From the NCBI GenBank assembly GCA_023388255.1, contig JAEWGO010000007.1:1-64000 (forward strand): a stretch of 64,000 nucleotides of DNA, read 5' to 3'. The notes under the pieces were generated by a model, which ran no database searches, was not told the DNA's origin, and worked only from the letters and a program-made list of their open reading frames with translations. The DNA is from Pseudomonadota bacterium. Its GTDB lineage: Bacteria; Pseudomonadota; Gammaproteobacteria; Xanthomonadales; Rhodanobacteraceae. The position numbers and the translations under genes were made by a program. Positions 25,724-34,068 of the stretch are shown piece after piece; position 1 is the stretch's first letter; every line of letters begins with the position of its first letter.

Positions 25724-26800
25724 TCAATGATGCTGATCGGCGGCGATCGCCGCGGCGCGTTGCGCCGCGAGGTCTGCCGGCACTTCTGCAAACGTATGGT
25801 CGAACATCGCCTCGACCGGCTGCGACTTGGTCTCGAGGTAGGCGTTCACTTCGGTATCGATGCGCGTCGCGCATTCGGCCTTCCAGTCTTCTTCCTCTTT
25901 GTCCGTCCACGCGTTCATCGATGTGAGGTAATTCCTGATGCGCTTGAGCGGTTCGCGCTGCCACGCGGCCTTGACCTGCTCGTCGTCGCGGTAACGGCGT
26001 GCATCGTCGGCAGTGGTGTGGTCGGACAAGCGATAGGTGACCGCCTCGATGACCATGCCGCCGTGACCGTGGCGCGCGCGCTTGATCGCGTAGTCCATCG
26101 CGGTGCGCATCGCGATCAGGTCGTTGCCGTCGACCTGCAGACATTCGAGACCTGCGGCGATGCCCTTCTGCGCGAGTGTCTTCGCGCCGGTCTGCGCACT
26201 GCGCGGCACCGAGATCGCCCACTGGTTGTTGACGATCACCGCGACCAGCGGCAACTGCATTGCGCCGGCGACGTTGATCGCGCCGTAGAAGTCGCCTTTC
26301 GACGAGCCGCCGTCGCCGACCACGGTGACGGCGACGCGCGGCTCCTTGCGCACCTTGAACGCGAGTGCGGCGCCGGCTGCATGCAGGCATTGCGTGGCGA
26401 TGGGCACGCACCAGGCGAAATCGTGCGCTGGTCCTGAGAAATCGCTGCCGCGTTCGTCGCCGCCCCAGTACAGCAGCACTTCGCGCGGTTTCACGCCGCG
26501 GATGAACTGCGCGCCGTACTCGCGGTACATCGGTGCGAATACGTCGTCTTCCTGCATGGCGCTGCCGATCGCGACGTGTGCTGCCTCGTGACCCAGGCAC
26601 GAGGCGTAGGTGCCGAGCTTGCCGGTGCGCTGCAACGCGACCGCCTTGCTGTCGAACACGCGTACGTACAGCATCGTCTTGTACAGGTCGACGAGTTGGC
26701 GGATGTCCCGCGCGATCGCGGGCAAATCGTCGCGGACGAGCTTGCCGTCCGCGTCAAGGTACTGGAGAAACTCGATTTCGAACGTGGCGGCGATGGACAA
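25724..26800 (-). CDS. 2-oxoacid dehydrogenase E1 component, alpha subunit
   Basis: 358 residues. The thiamine-diphosphate motif is complete: VGDGGSSKGDFYGAINVAGAMQLPLVAVIVNN. Other markers are GKLGTYASCLGHEAAHVAIGSAM and the phosphorylation-loop-like TYRLSDHTTADDARRYRD. It starts with TTG at 26800, supported by a strong GGAGG five bases upstream; no ATG occurs before residue 43, which is inside the fold. It is the first gene of the E1 alpha-E1 beta-DUF1304-E2 operon. The neighbourhood of tryptophan and tyrosine catabolism favours a branched-chain substrate, but this is inference. Confidence 0.92.
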   Translation of the reverse strand: MSIAATFEIEFLQYLDADGKLVRDDLPAIARDIRQLVDLYKTMLYVRVFDSKAVALQRTGKLGTYASCLGHEAAHVAIGSAMQEDDVFAPMYREYGAQFIRGVKPREVLLYWGGDERGSDFSGPAHDFAWCVPIATQCLHAAGAALAFKVRKEPRVAVTVVGDGGSSKGDFYGAINVAGAMQLPLVAVIVNNQWAISVPRSAQTGAKTLAQKGIAAGLECLQVDGNDLIAMRTAMDYAIKRARHGHGGMVIEAVTYRLSDHTTADDARRYRDDEQVKAAWQREPLKRIRNYLTSMNAWTDKEEEDWKAECATRIDTEVNAYLETKSQPVEAMFDHTFAEVPADLAAQRAAAIAADQHH

Positions 26801-27006
26801 GAGGCCTCCGTGGTGGCGTCACGCGGGGCGATGGCGCCTGTAAGTCGGATATGGATCAGCTGGCGCGCGGCGATGACTGAAAGCCCGCGACTGGCCGGAA
26901 TATTGGGGCGGAACAGTATGCAAGACCACCCGTGCTTCGCAAGGTTCGACGCAACATGCACGGACATGCGCGGGTACACTGGTTCGTTTCCGATTCCAGG
27001 TGCGCG

Positions 27007-27867
27007 ATGAACGAAAGCCACAACCTCCGTCCGCTCGAGCAGGGCATCGAAGTCGACCTGCGCGACCGCACGACGTACGGCGGCTACCTGCAACTGCCGA
27101 CGTTGCTGTCGGCGCAGAAGCCGCTCAGCGATCCGCCGCATCACGATGAAATGTTGTTCATCGTGCAGCACCAGGTGTCGGAGCTGTGGATGAAGCTGAT
27201 CATCCACGAGCTGCGCGAGGCGATCGCGCGCCTGCGCGCGGACGACGTCAATGCGACCTTGAAGATTCTCGCGCGCGTCAAGCAGGTGCAGCGCCAATTG
27301 TTCGAGCAGTGGGCGGTGCTGGAAACGCTCACGCCGTCGGAGTATCTGGAGTTCCGTCATGTGCTCGGACCCGCCTCGGGCTTCCAGTCGCAGCAATACC
27401 GCACGATCGAGTTCCTGCTCGGCAACAAGAACGCCGGCATGCTCAAGGTGTTCGCGCATGATCCGGCCGCGCAGGCGGAGCTGGAAAGCGTGCTGGTGGC
27501 GCCGAGCCTGTACGACGAGTTCCTGCGCTACCTCGCGCGGCGTGGCCATGCGGTGCCGGCGGCATGTCTCGATCGCGACGTCAGCCTGCCGCACGAACGC
27601 ACGCCGGAGCTGGTGCCGGTGTTCAAGCGCATCTACGAGAATGCGAGCGAGTTCTGGCCCGAATACCATCTGTGCGAGCAACTGGTCGATGTCGAGGAAA
27701 GTTTCCAGCTCTGGCGTTTCCGCCACATGAAAACGGTGGAACGCATCATCGGCCATCGGCGTGGCACCGGTGGTTCGTCCGGTGTCGCTTTCCTGCAGCG
27801 TGCGCTGGAACTGACGTTTTTCCCGGAGCTGCTTGATGCGCGCACGGTGATCGGCGCGCAGGCATAA
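27007..27867 (+). CDS. kynA: Tryptophan 2,3-dioxygenase
   Basis: Haem enzyme opening the indole ring of tryptophan to N-formylkynurenine, the first step of the kynurenine pathway. The 286 residues include the distal histidine H55 (FIVQHQVSELWMKL) and the haem-ligand histidine H240 (WRFRHMKTVERIIGHRRGTGGSSG), at the numbers known for the Xanthomonas campestris enzyme. YGGYLQLPTLL and GPASGFQSQQYRTIEFLLG are also typical. The start is MNESHNLRPL; a longer frame to 26932 has no similarity. No kynurenine formamidase or kynureninase is in the window. It is divergent from the E1 alpha gene. Confidence 0.96.
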   Translation: MNESHNLRPLEQGIEVDLRDRTTYGGYLQLPTLLSAQKPLSDPPHHDEMLFIVQHQVSELWMKLIIHELREAIARLRADDVNATLKILARVKQVQRQLFEQWAVLETLTPSEYLEFRHVLGPASGFQSQQYRTIEFLLGNKNAGMLKVFAHDPAAQAELESVLVAPSLYDEFLRYLARRGHAVPAACLDRDVSLPHERTPELVPVFKRIYENASEFWPEYHLCEQLVDVEESFQLWRFRHMKTVERIIGHRRGTGGSSGVAFLQRALELTFFPELLDARTVIGAQA

Positions 27868-28006
27868 GGCGTTTTCGCTCGGCGCATGTGGCAGCGCATC
27901 ATGCCCGCTGTTTGACTCACCGCGGCGCAGCGGTTACACGTGCAGGCCACTTTGCCCGCCATCTCGCGGGCATCTTCGCGATGAAACCAGAATGGGGAGT
28001 TACCGC

Positions 28007-29515
28007 ATGAGCGGTTCGGCCAATGCGCCCGTCGGCAGCGACGCGCTGCCACAGTTTTCGACTCGGCTCGGACATCCAAGACCGCTGTGGATGTTGTTCA
28101 TGACCGAGTTCTGGGAGCGTTTCGCGTTCTACGGCATTCGTTGGGCCCTCGTGCTGTACATCGTGGCGCAGTTCCACGGCGGCGATGCGAGCGGGGAGGC
28201 GCCGGCGAACCGCACCTACGGCGCTTACCTCGCACTGGTCTATGCCAGCGCAATCTTCGGTGGTTACATCGCCGATCGCGTGCTGGGCTACCAGCGTTCG
28301 ATCCTGCTCGGCGCGGCCGTGATGTCGGCCGGCCTGTTCATGATCTCGTTTCCGGAGCAGCACCTGTTCGAGCTGGGCCTGGCCACGATCATTTGCGGCA
28401 ATGGCCTGTTCAAACCCAATATCTCGACGATGGTCGGCAAGCTCTACGGCGTCGGTGACGGTCGCCGCGACGCCGGCTTCACGATCTTCTACATGGGCAT
28501 CAACCTCGGCGGATTCATTTCGCCGATCCTGACCGGGATTCTGGCCGAACAGGTGTTCGGCACCGCGGCAATGCCGGCCTACAAGATGGTGTTCATTGCT
28601 TCGGGCATCGGCATGCTGGTCAGCCTCGTCTGGTTCTGGTTCGGCCGCAGCCAGCTGGAGGGCATCGGCAGGCCGCCGGAAAACGGCGCTTCGAAAGCAC
28701 GCGTGCTGTATGTGTTCGTCGGCATCCTTGCTGCGATTCCGGTCGTCTACGGCCTGCTTGCAATGGGCGCCGATACGCTGGCGCTGATCCTCGGCGTGAT
28801 GTTCGTCGCGCTGTGCGCGCTGCTGCTGGTCGAAGGCATCCGCGAGGGCGCAGTGCAGCGCGACAAGGTGATTGCGATGCTGATCATCTTCGCGTTCAAC
28901 GTGCTGTTCTGGATGTTCTTCGAGCAGGCGGGAAGCTCGTTCACCTTCCTTGCCGACAAGATCGTCAATCGCCAGTTCGGCGACTGGACCTTCCCGAACG
29001 CGTGGTTCCAGTCGGTCAATTCGCTGGCGATCATCGGCCTTGCGCCGATCATCGCGGTGATCTGGGTGTGGATGGGTCGGCGCAAGATCGAGCCGTCGAT
29101 CCCGCGCAAGTTCGGTCTAGGTCTGATCTTCAACGGCCTCGCGTTCCTGCTGCTGATGTTCGCACTGTCCGCGCTGGTCAGCGATGCCGGCAAGATCCCG
29201 TTCTGGACCCTGTTCATGGTCTACGTGATCCAGTCGGTCGGCGAGCTGTGCCTGTCTCCGATCGGCCTGTCGATGGTGACCAAGCTGGCGCCGGTGCGCC
29301 TGGTCGGCTTCGGCATGGGCGGCTGGTTCCTGTCGACCGGCATCGGCAACAACCTGTCCGGCATCTTCGCCGGCATCGTCAGCGGCGAGAGCGGCATGAC
29401 GACCACGTCGGCACTGAGCGGCTACACGTTCGGCTTCTACGCGCTGGTCGGTGCCGGCGTGTTGCTGTTCCTGGTCGGGCCGCTCATCAACAAATTGATG
29501 CACGGGGTGCGGTAG
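28007..29515 (+). CDS. Proton-dependent oligopeptide transporter (POT/PTR2)
   Basis: Inner-membrane symporter for di- and tripeptides, 502 residues with 12-14 predicted helices. The POT signatures are present: ExxER in MTEFWERFAFYGIRW on the first helix and FYMGINLGGFISP (the PTR2 signature) on helix five, followed by the conserved ELCLSPIGLSMVTKLAP segment. GGGGAG lies eight bases before the ATG at 28007. It lies between kynA and the tyrosine cluster, so imported peptides could feed the local catabolic genes. The frame is open five codons further upstream, but the chosen start has the better spacing. Confidence 0.93.
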   Translation: MSGSANAPVGSDALPQFSTRLGHPRPLWMLFMTEFWERFAFYGIRWALVLYIVAQFHGGDASGEAPANRTYGAYLALVYASAIFGGYIADRVLGYQRSILLGAAVMSAGLFMISFPEQHLFELGLATIICGNGLFKPNISTMVGKLYGVGDGRRDAGFTIFYMGINLGGFISPILTGILAEQVFGTAAMPAYKMVFIASGIGMLVSLVWFWFGRSQLEGIGRPPENGASKARVLYVFVGILAAIPVVYGLLAMGADTLALILGVMFVALCALLLVEGIREGAVQRDKVIAMLIIFAFNVLFWMFFEQAGSSFTFLADKIVNRQFGDWTFPNAWFQSVNSLAIIGLAPIIAVIWVWMGRRKIEPSIPRKFGLGLIFNGLAFLLLMFALSALVSDAGKIPFWTLFMVYVIQSVGELCLSPIGLSMVTKLAPVRLVGFGMGGWFLSTGIGNNLSGIFAGIVSGESGMTTTSALSGYTFGFYALVGAGVLLFLVGPLINKLMHGVR

Positions 29516-29606
29516 CAGCCGGGAATCGAGGATTCGGGATTCGAAAAACGAATTCCGTTTCTCCGCTTCCGCGAGTTCCCCGTCTCGAATCGTCAGCCCC
29601 GCTTTT

Positions 29607-30047
29607 TCACACGGGCGCCAGCTTGTCGAGGATGCGCACGAGCGCGTTGCGTTCGTGCGCATCGAGCTGGTCGAGCAGCGCGCGTTCGTGCTCGCGTGCG
29701 AGCGGCGCCACGGTGTCGTGGATCTGCCAGCCCGCAGAGGTGAGCCGCAGCACCGAGCGACGCTTGTCGCTGTCGTGCGCGCGCCGCGCGACGCGCTTCG
29801 CCGCGACCAGCCGGGCGAGCGCACGGCTGACGGCAACCTTGTCCATTTCGGTATAGCCGGCGATCTCGCCGGCGGAGATGCCGTCGCCGTCGTAGCGCGC
29901 GAGCACGGCCATCACGCGCCATTCGGTCATCGAAAGGTCGAAGCGCTCCTGGTAGGCGCGCGCGATTGCCTGGCTGATCCGATTCGACAGGATCGACAGC
30001 CGATAGGGCAGGAAACGTTCGAGTTCGAGCGGCGTACGGTCGTTCAT
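29607..30047 (-). CDS. MarR family transcriptional regulator
   Basis: 146 residues with a winged helix (about 40-100): LSMTEWRVMAVLARYDGDGISAGEIAGYTEMDKVAVSRALARLV, then the wing KRVARRAHDSDKRRSVLRLT. Dimerisation helices lie at both ends. It is divergent from hppD, and a perfect 16-bp palindrome lies between the two starts, 21 bases from its own start. It therefore probably represses itself and the hppD-hmgA-fahA-maiA operon, with homogentisate or another tyrosine metabolite as a possible inducer. MarR-type regulators of tyrosine catabolism are known; the inducer here is inference. Confidence 0.88.
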   Translation of the reverse strand: MNDRTPLELERFLPYRLSILSNRISQAIARAYQERFDLSMTEWRVMAVLARYDGDGISAGEIAGYTEMDKVAVSRALARLVAAKRVARRAHDSDKRRSVLRLTSAGWQIHDTVAPLAREHERALLDQLDAHERNALVRILDKLAPV

Positions 30048-30068
30048 GCGGCGGCGCGTCTTGAATAA

Positions 30069-30084
30069 AGTTTCATATGAAACT
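30069..30084. promoter_or_regulatory. Perfect 16-bp palindrome, probable MarR operator
   Basis: AGTTTCATATGAAACT is a perfect palindrome in the AT-rich part of the marR-hppD intergenic region. Its length and position between divergent genes are typical of a MarR dimer site that controls both promoters. Confidence 0.75.
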
Positions 30085-30184
30085 ATAAAGCCAGCCCGTG
30101 CGGTCGTCCATGGCCGCAAGAGTCAAGAAGCGGCCATCCGTGACCGCACTCGTCATCAGACGCATCGTCTTCCGGAGTTTCGCC

Positions 30185-31270
30185 ATGAACGCACAGCCCA
30201 ACCTCGGCATGCAGGTCACCACGTTCGAGAACCCGATGGGCATCGACGGTTTCGAGTTCGTCGAATTCGCCGTGCCGGAAGGCCAGGGCGCCTTCATGCA
30301 CGACTACTTCCGTAGCATGGGTTTCAGCGCGGTATTGCGCCACAGGTCGCGCGCTATCACGGTCTATGCCCAGGGCGGGGTGAAGTTCCTGCTCAACGAA
30401 GATCCGGATTCGTTCGCCGCCGATTTCGCGCGCGCGCACGGCCCGAGTGCCTGCGGCTTCGCGATCGGTTTCACCAAGCCGGTGCCGGAGGTGCTCGATG
30501 CGGTGCTCGCCAACGGCGGCGAGAAGGTCGTGGAGAAGGCCGCCACGAAAGCCGTCGACGCTCCGGTCGTCAAGGGCATCGGCGACTGCATGCTGTATCT
30601 GGTTGATCGCAACCGCGACGATCTCTACGCCGATTATGTCGCGATCGAGGGAGCGGAGCAGAACCCGGCCGGATTCGGCCTGACCTTCATCGACCATCTG
30701 ACCCACAACCTGTACTTCGGCAACATGCAGAAGTGGTCGGACTACTACGAGAAACTGTTCAACTTCCGCGAGATCCGCTACTTCGACATCAAGGGCGCGA
30801 AGACCGGCCTCGTCTCGAAAGCGATGACCGCGCCCGACGGCATCGTGCGCATCCCGCTCAACGAGTCGAACGATCCGAAGTCGCAGATCAACGAATACCT
30901 CGATGCGTACAAGGGCGAAGGCATCCAGCACATCGCGCTGTTCACGGACAACATCTACGACACGGTCGAGGCAATGCGCGCGGCCGGGGTCCAGTTCCTC
31001 GACACACCGGACACGTACTTCGACGTCATCGACATCCGCGTGCCAAACCATGGCGAGGACGTGCCGCGGCTTGCGAAAAACAAGATCCTGATCGACGCCG
31101 ACAAGGAAACCCGGCAGCGCAAGCTGCTGCAGATCTTCACGCAGAACGCATTCGGCCCGATCTTCTTCGAGATCATCCAGCGCAAGGGCAACGAGGGTTT
31201 CGGCGAGGGCAATTTCCAGGCGTTGTTCGAGTCGATCGAACGCGACCAGATGAAACGTGGCGTGCTGTAA
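30185..31270 (+). CDS. hppD: 4-hydroxyphenylpyruvate dioxygenase
   Basis: Fe(II) enzyme converting 4-hydroxyphenylpyruvate to homogentisate in tyrosine breakdown. 361 residues with two VOC-like halves. The iron ligands are visible: His in FIDHLTHNLYFG, His in GIQHIALFTDN, and Glu in FGPIFFEIIQRKG. GFGEGNFQALFESIERDQ is the usual C-terminus. The start MNAQPNLGMQVTTFENPMG fits the family; the frame is open to 30098, but that part overlaps the promoter. It is first in the tyrosine operon, behind the MarR palindrome. Confidence 0.97.
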   Translation: MNAQPNLGMQVTTFENPMGIDGFEFVEFAVPEGQGAFMHDYFRSMGFSAVLRHRSRAITVYAQGGVKFLLNEDPDSFAADFARAHGPSACGFAIGFTKPVPEVLDAVLANGGEKVVEKAATKAVDAPVVKGIGDCMLYLVDRNRDDLYADYVAIEGAEQNPAGFGLTFIDHLTHNLYFGNMQKWSDYYEKLFNFREIRYFDIKGAKTGLVSKAMTAPDGIVRIPLNESNDPKSQINEYLDAYKGEGIQHIALFTDNIYDTVEAMRAAGVQFLDTPDTYFDVIDIRVPNHGEDVPRLAKNKILIDADKETRQRKLLQIFTQNAFGPIFFEIIQRKGNEGFGEGNFQALFESIERDQMKRGVL

Positions 31271-31320
31271 CGCGCAAGCTCCTCTTCCGTCGGGAAGGGG
31301 AGCATCGCAATATTCAGCCG

Positions 31321-31390
31321 GCGTCATGCTCGCGAAAACGAGCATCCATTGAGATCGCCTTGATGGATCCGGCTCGCGCCGGGAATGACG
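31321..31390. repeat. Paired inverted REP-like element
   Basis: Between hppD and hmgA, a unit starting CGTCATGCTCGCGAAAACGA is followed after a short spacer by an inverted related unit ending GCGCCGGGAATGACG. Both are of the widespread 'CGTCATTCCCGCGAAAGCGGGAATCCA' type. A better conserved pair occurs at 35777-35865. It may form RNA hairpins within the operon transcript. Confidence 0.5.
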
Positions 31391-31423
31391 TCCTCTCAAA
31401 GTTCATCGAAACCAGGCGGCGTC

Positions 31424-32737
31424 ATGTCGATCGCAAGCAACGGTTATCAGTCCGGCTTCGGCAACGAATTCGCGACCGAGGCGGTTCCCGGCTCCTTGCC
31501 GGTCGGCCGCAATTCGCCGCAGCGCGTCGCGCGCGGCCTGTATGCCGAACAGCTTTCCGGCACTGCGTTCACCGCGCCGCGTCACGCGAACCGGCGCAGT
31601 TGGCTGTACCGCATTCGGCCGGCGGCGATGCACGGCGCGTTCCAGGCGTTCGCGCAAGCATCGTTTCACAACGATTTTGGCAACGGCCCGGTCACGCCGG
31701 ACCAGTTGCGTTGGAGTCCGTTGCCGTTGCCGACGGCACCGGCCGATTTCGTCGAAGGCCTGTTCACGATGGGCGGCAACGGCTCGCCGGCCGCGCAGCA
31801 CGGCGTCGGCATTCATCTGTATGCGGCGAACCGCGACATGCAGGGACGCTGGTTCTACGACGCCGATGGCGAACTGCTGATCGTGCCGCAACAGGGCCGC
31901 CTGCACATCGAGACCGAACTTGGCGTGCTCGATGTCGAGCCGCAGCAGATCGCGGTGATTCCGCGCGGCATCCGTTTTCGCGTCGCGTTGCCCGACGGTG
32001 CGGCGCGCGGTTACGTCTGCGAAAACTTCGGCGCATTGCTGCAACTGCCCGACCTCGGTCCGATCGGCAGCAACGGTCTCGCCAATCCGCGCGATTTCGA
32101 GGCGCCGAATGCGGCCTACGAAGACTTGGAAGGCGCGGCTTCCGGACAGGATTTCGAGCTGGTCGCGAAATTCCAGGGCCACCTCTGGCGCGCGCCGATC
32201 GACCATTCGCCGCTGGACGTGGTCGGCTGGCATGGCAACTACGCGCCGTATCGCTACGACCTGCGCCGCTTCAACACGATCGGCTCGATCAGTCACGACC
32301 ACCCGGACCCGTCGATCTTCCTGGTGCTGCATTCGCCGAGCGATACGCCCGGCACCAGCAACCTGGATTTCGTGATCTTCCCGCCGCGCTGGCTGGTCGC
32401 GCAGGACACGTTCCGCCCGCCGTGGTTCCACCGCAACGTCGCCAGCGAGTTCATGGGCCTGATCCATGGCGCCTACGACGCCAAGGCCGAAGGTTTCGTG
32501 CCCGGCGGCGCTTCGCTGCACAACAGCTTCACGGGGCATGGTCCGGATGCGGCGACGTTCGAGAAGGCCAGCGCTGCGGACCTGTCCAAGCCGGACATCA
32601 TCAAGGACACGATGGCTTTCATGTTCGAGACGCGCGCGGTGATCCGGCCGGCCGAGCAGGCGCTCGATGCGGCGCATCGCCAGCGCGACTACCAGGCGTG
32701 CTGGCAGGGCTTGCGCAAGAATTTCCCGGCGAAGTGA
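31424..32737 (+). CDS. hmgA: Homogentisate 1,2-dioxygenase
   Basis: Fe(II) enzyme opening homogentisate to maleylacetoacetate. 437 residues, full family length. Landmarks are YQSGFGNEFATEAVPGSLP at the start, the DVVGWHGNYAPYRYDLRRF segment, and the iron-binding region PPWFHRNVASEFMGLIHGAYDAK with the later HNSFTGHGPD. The start is MSIASNGYQSG; a longer frame from 31385 runs through the repeat element and is rejected. It is the second gene of the tyrosine operon. Its stop overlaps the GTG start of the next gene. Confidence 0.97.
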   Translation: MSIASNGYQSGFGNEFATEAVPGSLPVGRNSPQRVARGLYAEQLSGTAFTAPRHANRRSWLYRIRPAAMHGAFQAFAQASFHNDFGNGPVTPDQLRWSPLPLPTAPADFVEGLFTMGGNGSPAAQHGVGIHLYAANRDMQGRWFYDADGELLIVPQQGRLHIETELGVLDVEPQQIAVIPRGIRFRVALPDGAARGYVCENFGALLQLPDLGPIGSNGLANPRDFEAPNAAYEDLEGAASGQDFELVAKFQGHLWRAPIDHSPLDVVGWHGNYAPYRYDLRRFNTIGSISHDHPDPSIFLVLHSPSDTPGTSNLDFVIFPPRWLVAQDTFRPPWFHRNVASEFMGLIHGAYDAKAEGFVPGGASLHNSFTGHGPDAATFEKASAADLSKPDIIKDTMAFMFETRAVIRPAEQALDAAHRQRDYQACWQGLRKNFPAK

Positions 32738-33423
32738 CGGGTGTTCGCGTGAGCGCATCGCCCGCACGCGCGCCGCGACAGCCTTGGTATCGAGTCGATC
32801 TTTCGCGCGGGTGCAAAACGGGCGAAGTCGTCGAACCGGTATTCCAGACCAAGGCGCAGAAATTGCGTGCCGTCGCGCTCCCTTTGCTGCTCGGGGCGCC
32901 GGTAGTTTTCGCATCGCAGTGGTTTTTCAAGACCTGGGTTCCGCAGTACTGCGCCGGGCTCGAGGCACTCGCGAAAACCGATCCCGTCGAAAGCTCGCGC
33001 AATTGGGCAGAGTTCGTCTCGCTGTTGTTGCTGGTGCCGGTGCTGACCTGCATCGGTGCGGCGATCGGGTTCGCCGTGATGGCCAGTCGTATCGTGCGCG
33101 CCGGTCGCCGCCCCTTGCCGGGGGCAAAGGTGTTTCGACGCACTGAGGTCATTGTCGGCTGGTGCGCGCGGTTGCCGGCCCTGCTGTCGGGATTGCTGTT
33201 GCTCGCCTGCATGCTTGTGGTGTGGTGTTCGTACGTCCGGCTGGTCGCAATGTTCTGGAATGGCTATCTGGACAAGCGCGTCATGACGGCGGCGGCCGGT
33301 CGCGACCACGCGATCGCCGAACACTTTGCAGGCGTGCGCTTTGACATCATGATGCGAACGCATCATGATGTGGGTGCTTCCGCAGCGAAGCCGCCGGAGG
33401 ATTCCCATGCGAACCACCATTGA
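32734..33423 (+). CDS. Predicted membrane protein of unknown function
   Basis: 229 residues, beginning with GTG that overlaps the hmgA stop by four bases (GTGA), a usual sign of translational coupling. A second GTG 15 bases later is possible. Three membrane helices are visible: LRAVALPLLLGAPVVFASQWFF, FVSLLLLVPVLTCIGAAIGFAV and LPALLSGLLLLACMLVVWCSY. The C-terminal end overlaps the start of the antitoxin gene by 17 bases and covers the 28-bp palindrome, so the very end may be a by-product of that insertion. No family was recognised. A frame running back through hmgA and hppD is only the antisense-free shadow of those genes. Confidence 0.55.
   Translation: MTGVRVSASPARAPRQPWYRVDLSRGCKTGEVVEPVFQTKAQKLRAVALPLLLGAPVVFASQWFFKTWVPQYCAGLEALAKTDPVESSRNWAEFVSLLLLVPVLTCIGAAIGFAVMASRIVRAGRRPLPGAKVFRRTEVIVGWCARLPALLSGLLLLACMLVVWCSYVRLVAMFWNGYLDKRVMTAAAGRDHAIAEHFAGVRFDIMMRTHHDVGASAAKPPEDSHANHH
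33344..33371. promoter_or_regulatory. 28-bp inverted repeat, probable antitoxin operator
   Basis: ACATCATGATGCG-AA-CGCATCATGATGT is a perfect 13-bp inverted repeat with a two-base centre. It begins 63 bases before the antitoxin ATG. Ribbon-helix-helix antitoxins usually bind repeats of this kind to repress their own operon, so this is the probable autoregulatory site. Confidence 0.65.
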
Positions 33424-33673
33424 CATCCCCGAGCGCGAGCACGCGCTGTTCAGTGCCTTGGCGCACGATCACGGCACGAGCCTCAGCAAGCTCGTCGTGG
33501 AATTGGCGTTGCGTGGATTGAGGAGTTCGTCTGCCGTGGCCGACGCGCCGGCCAGGTACGAAGTCGATCCGGATACCGGACTGCCCCTGTTCCGCTCGGG
33601 CCGGCCGGTCACGAGCGAGGACGTCAAGGCGCTGGAGGACGAGGAACTGGATCGCTATGGTCCATTTGCTTGA
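33407..33673 (+). CDS. Ribbon-helix-helix antitoxin
   Basis: 88 residues. It opens with the RHH strand MRTTIDIPEREHALFSALAHD, then the helices GTSLSKLVVELALRGLR. The C-terminal half (about 45-88; YEVDPDTGLPLFRSGRPVTSEDVKALEDEE) is the extended toxin-binding tail. GGAGG precedes the ATG at 33407. The gene overlaps the toxin gene by 17 bases, typical of type II toxin-antitoxin pairs. The antitoxin would neutralise the toxin and repress at the upstream palindrome. The module lies inside the tyrosine operon. Confidence 0.85.
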   Translation: MRTTIDIPEREHALFSALAHDHGTSLSKLVVELALRGLRSSSAVADAPARYEVDPDTGLPLFRSGRPVTSEDVKALEDEELDRYGPFA

Positions 33674-34058
33674 CGCCAACGTGCTGATCGCGCTCGGTGA
33701 TCGCGACCATGTGCATCACGAAGCGGCGCGGCGCTGGTTCCGGCAGCGAGGCGAAGCACCGTTCGCCACCTGCCCGATCACGCAAGGCGCATTGCTGCGC
33801 GTTCTGCTCCAACGCAGCCGTGCCGGCATCGGCGATGCGCTGGAGATCCTGCGCGGCTTCATCGCGCACCCGGCGCATCGCTTCTGGCCGGAGGACGTGA
33901 GTTACGACGCCATCCGCCTCGACGGCGTGCTTGGCCATCGACAAATCACCGACGCGTATCTCGCCGCGCTTGCGCGCAAGCACCGCGGTCGCCTTGCGAC
34001 GTTGGATCGAGGGCTGGCTGCCTTGCATCACGATGTCGCCGAATTGATTCCCGCATGA
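33657..34058 (+). CDS. PIN domain ribonuclease toxin (VapC type)
   Basis: 133 residues, one PIN domain. Acidic metal-binding positions are visible: D in LLDANVLIALG at the start, D in HRQITDAYLAALARKH, and D in LATLDRGLAAL. The TQGALLRVLLQRS helix has the family pattern T-x-x-x-L-x-R, though the second acidic residue usual in VapC is not obvious. By family it would cleave RNA, perhaps a tRNA. Translation is coupled to the antitoxin. The downstream fahA starts ten bases after its stop, so module and catabolic operon share transcription. Confidence 0.88.
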   Translation: MVHLLDANVLIALGDRDHVHHEAARRWFRQRGEAPFATCPITQGALLRVLLQRSRAGIGDALEILRGFIAHPAHRFWPEDVSYDAIRLDGVLGHRQITDAYLAALARKHRGRLATLDRGLAALHHDVAELIPA

Positions 34059-34068
34059 AGGATTGCCC

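Noticed and set aside
30733..32733. A long forward frame continuous with the membrane protein at 32734
   Set aside because: It runs out of phase through hppD and hmgA, both certain genes. Only the part after 32734 shows membrane-protein character.
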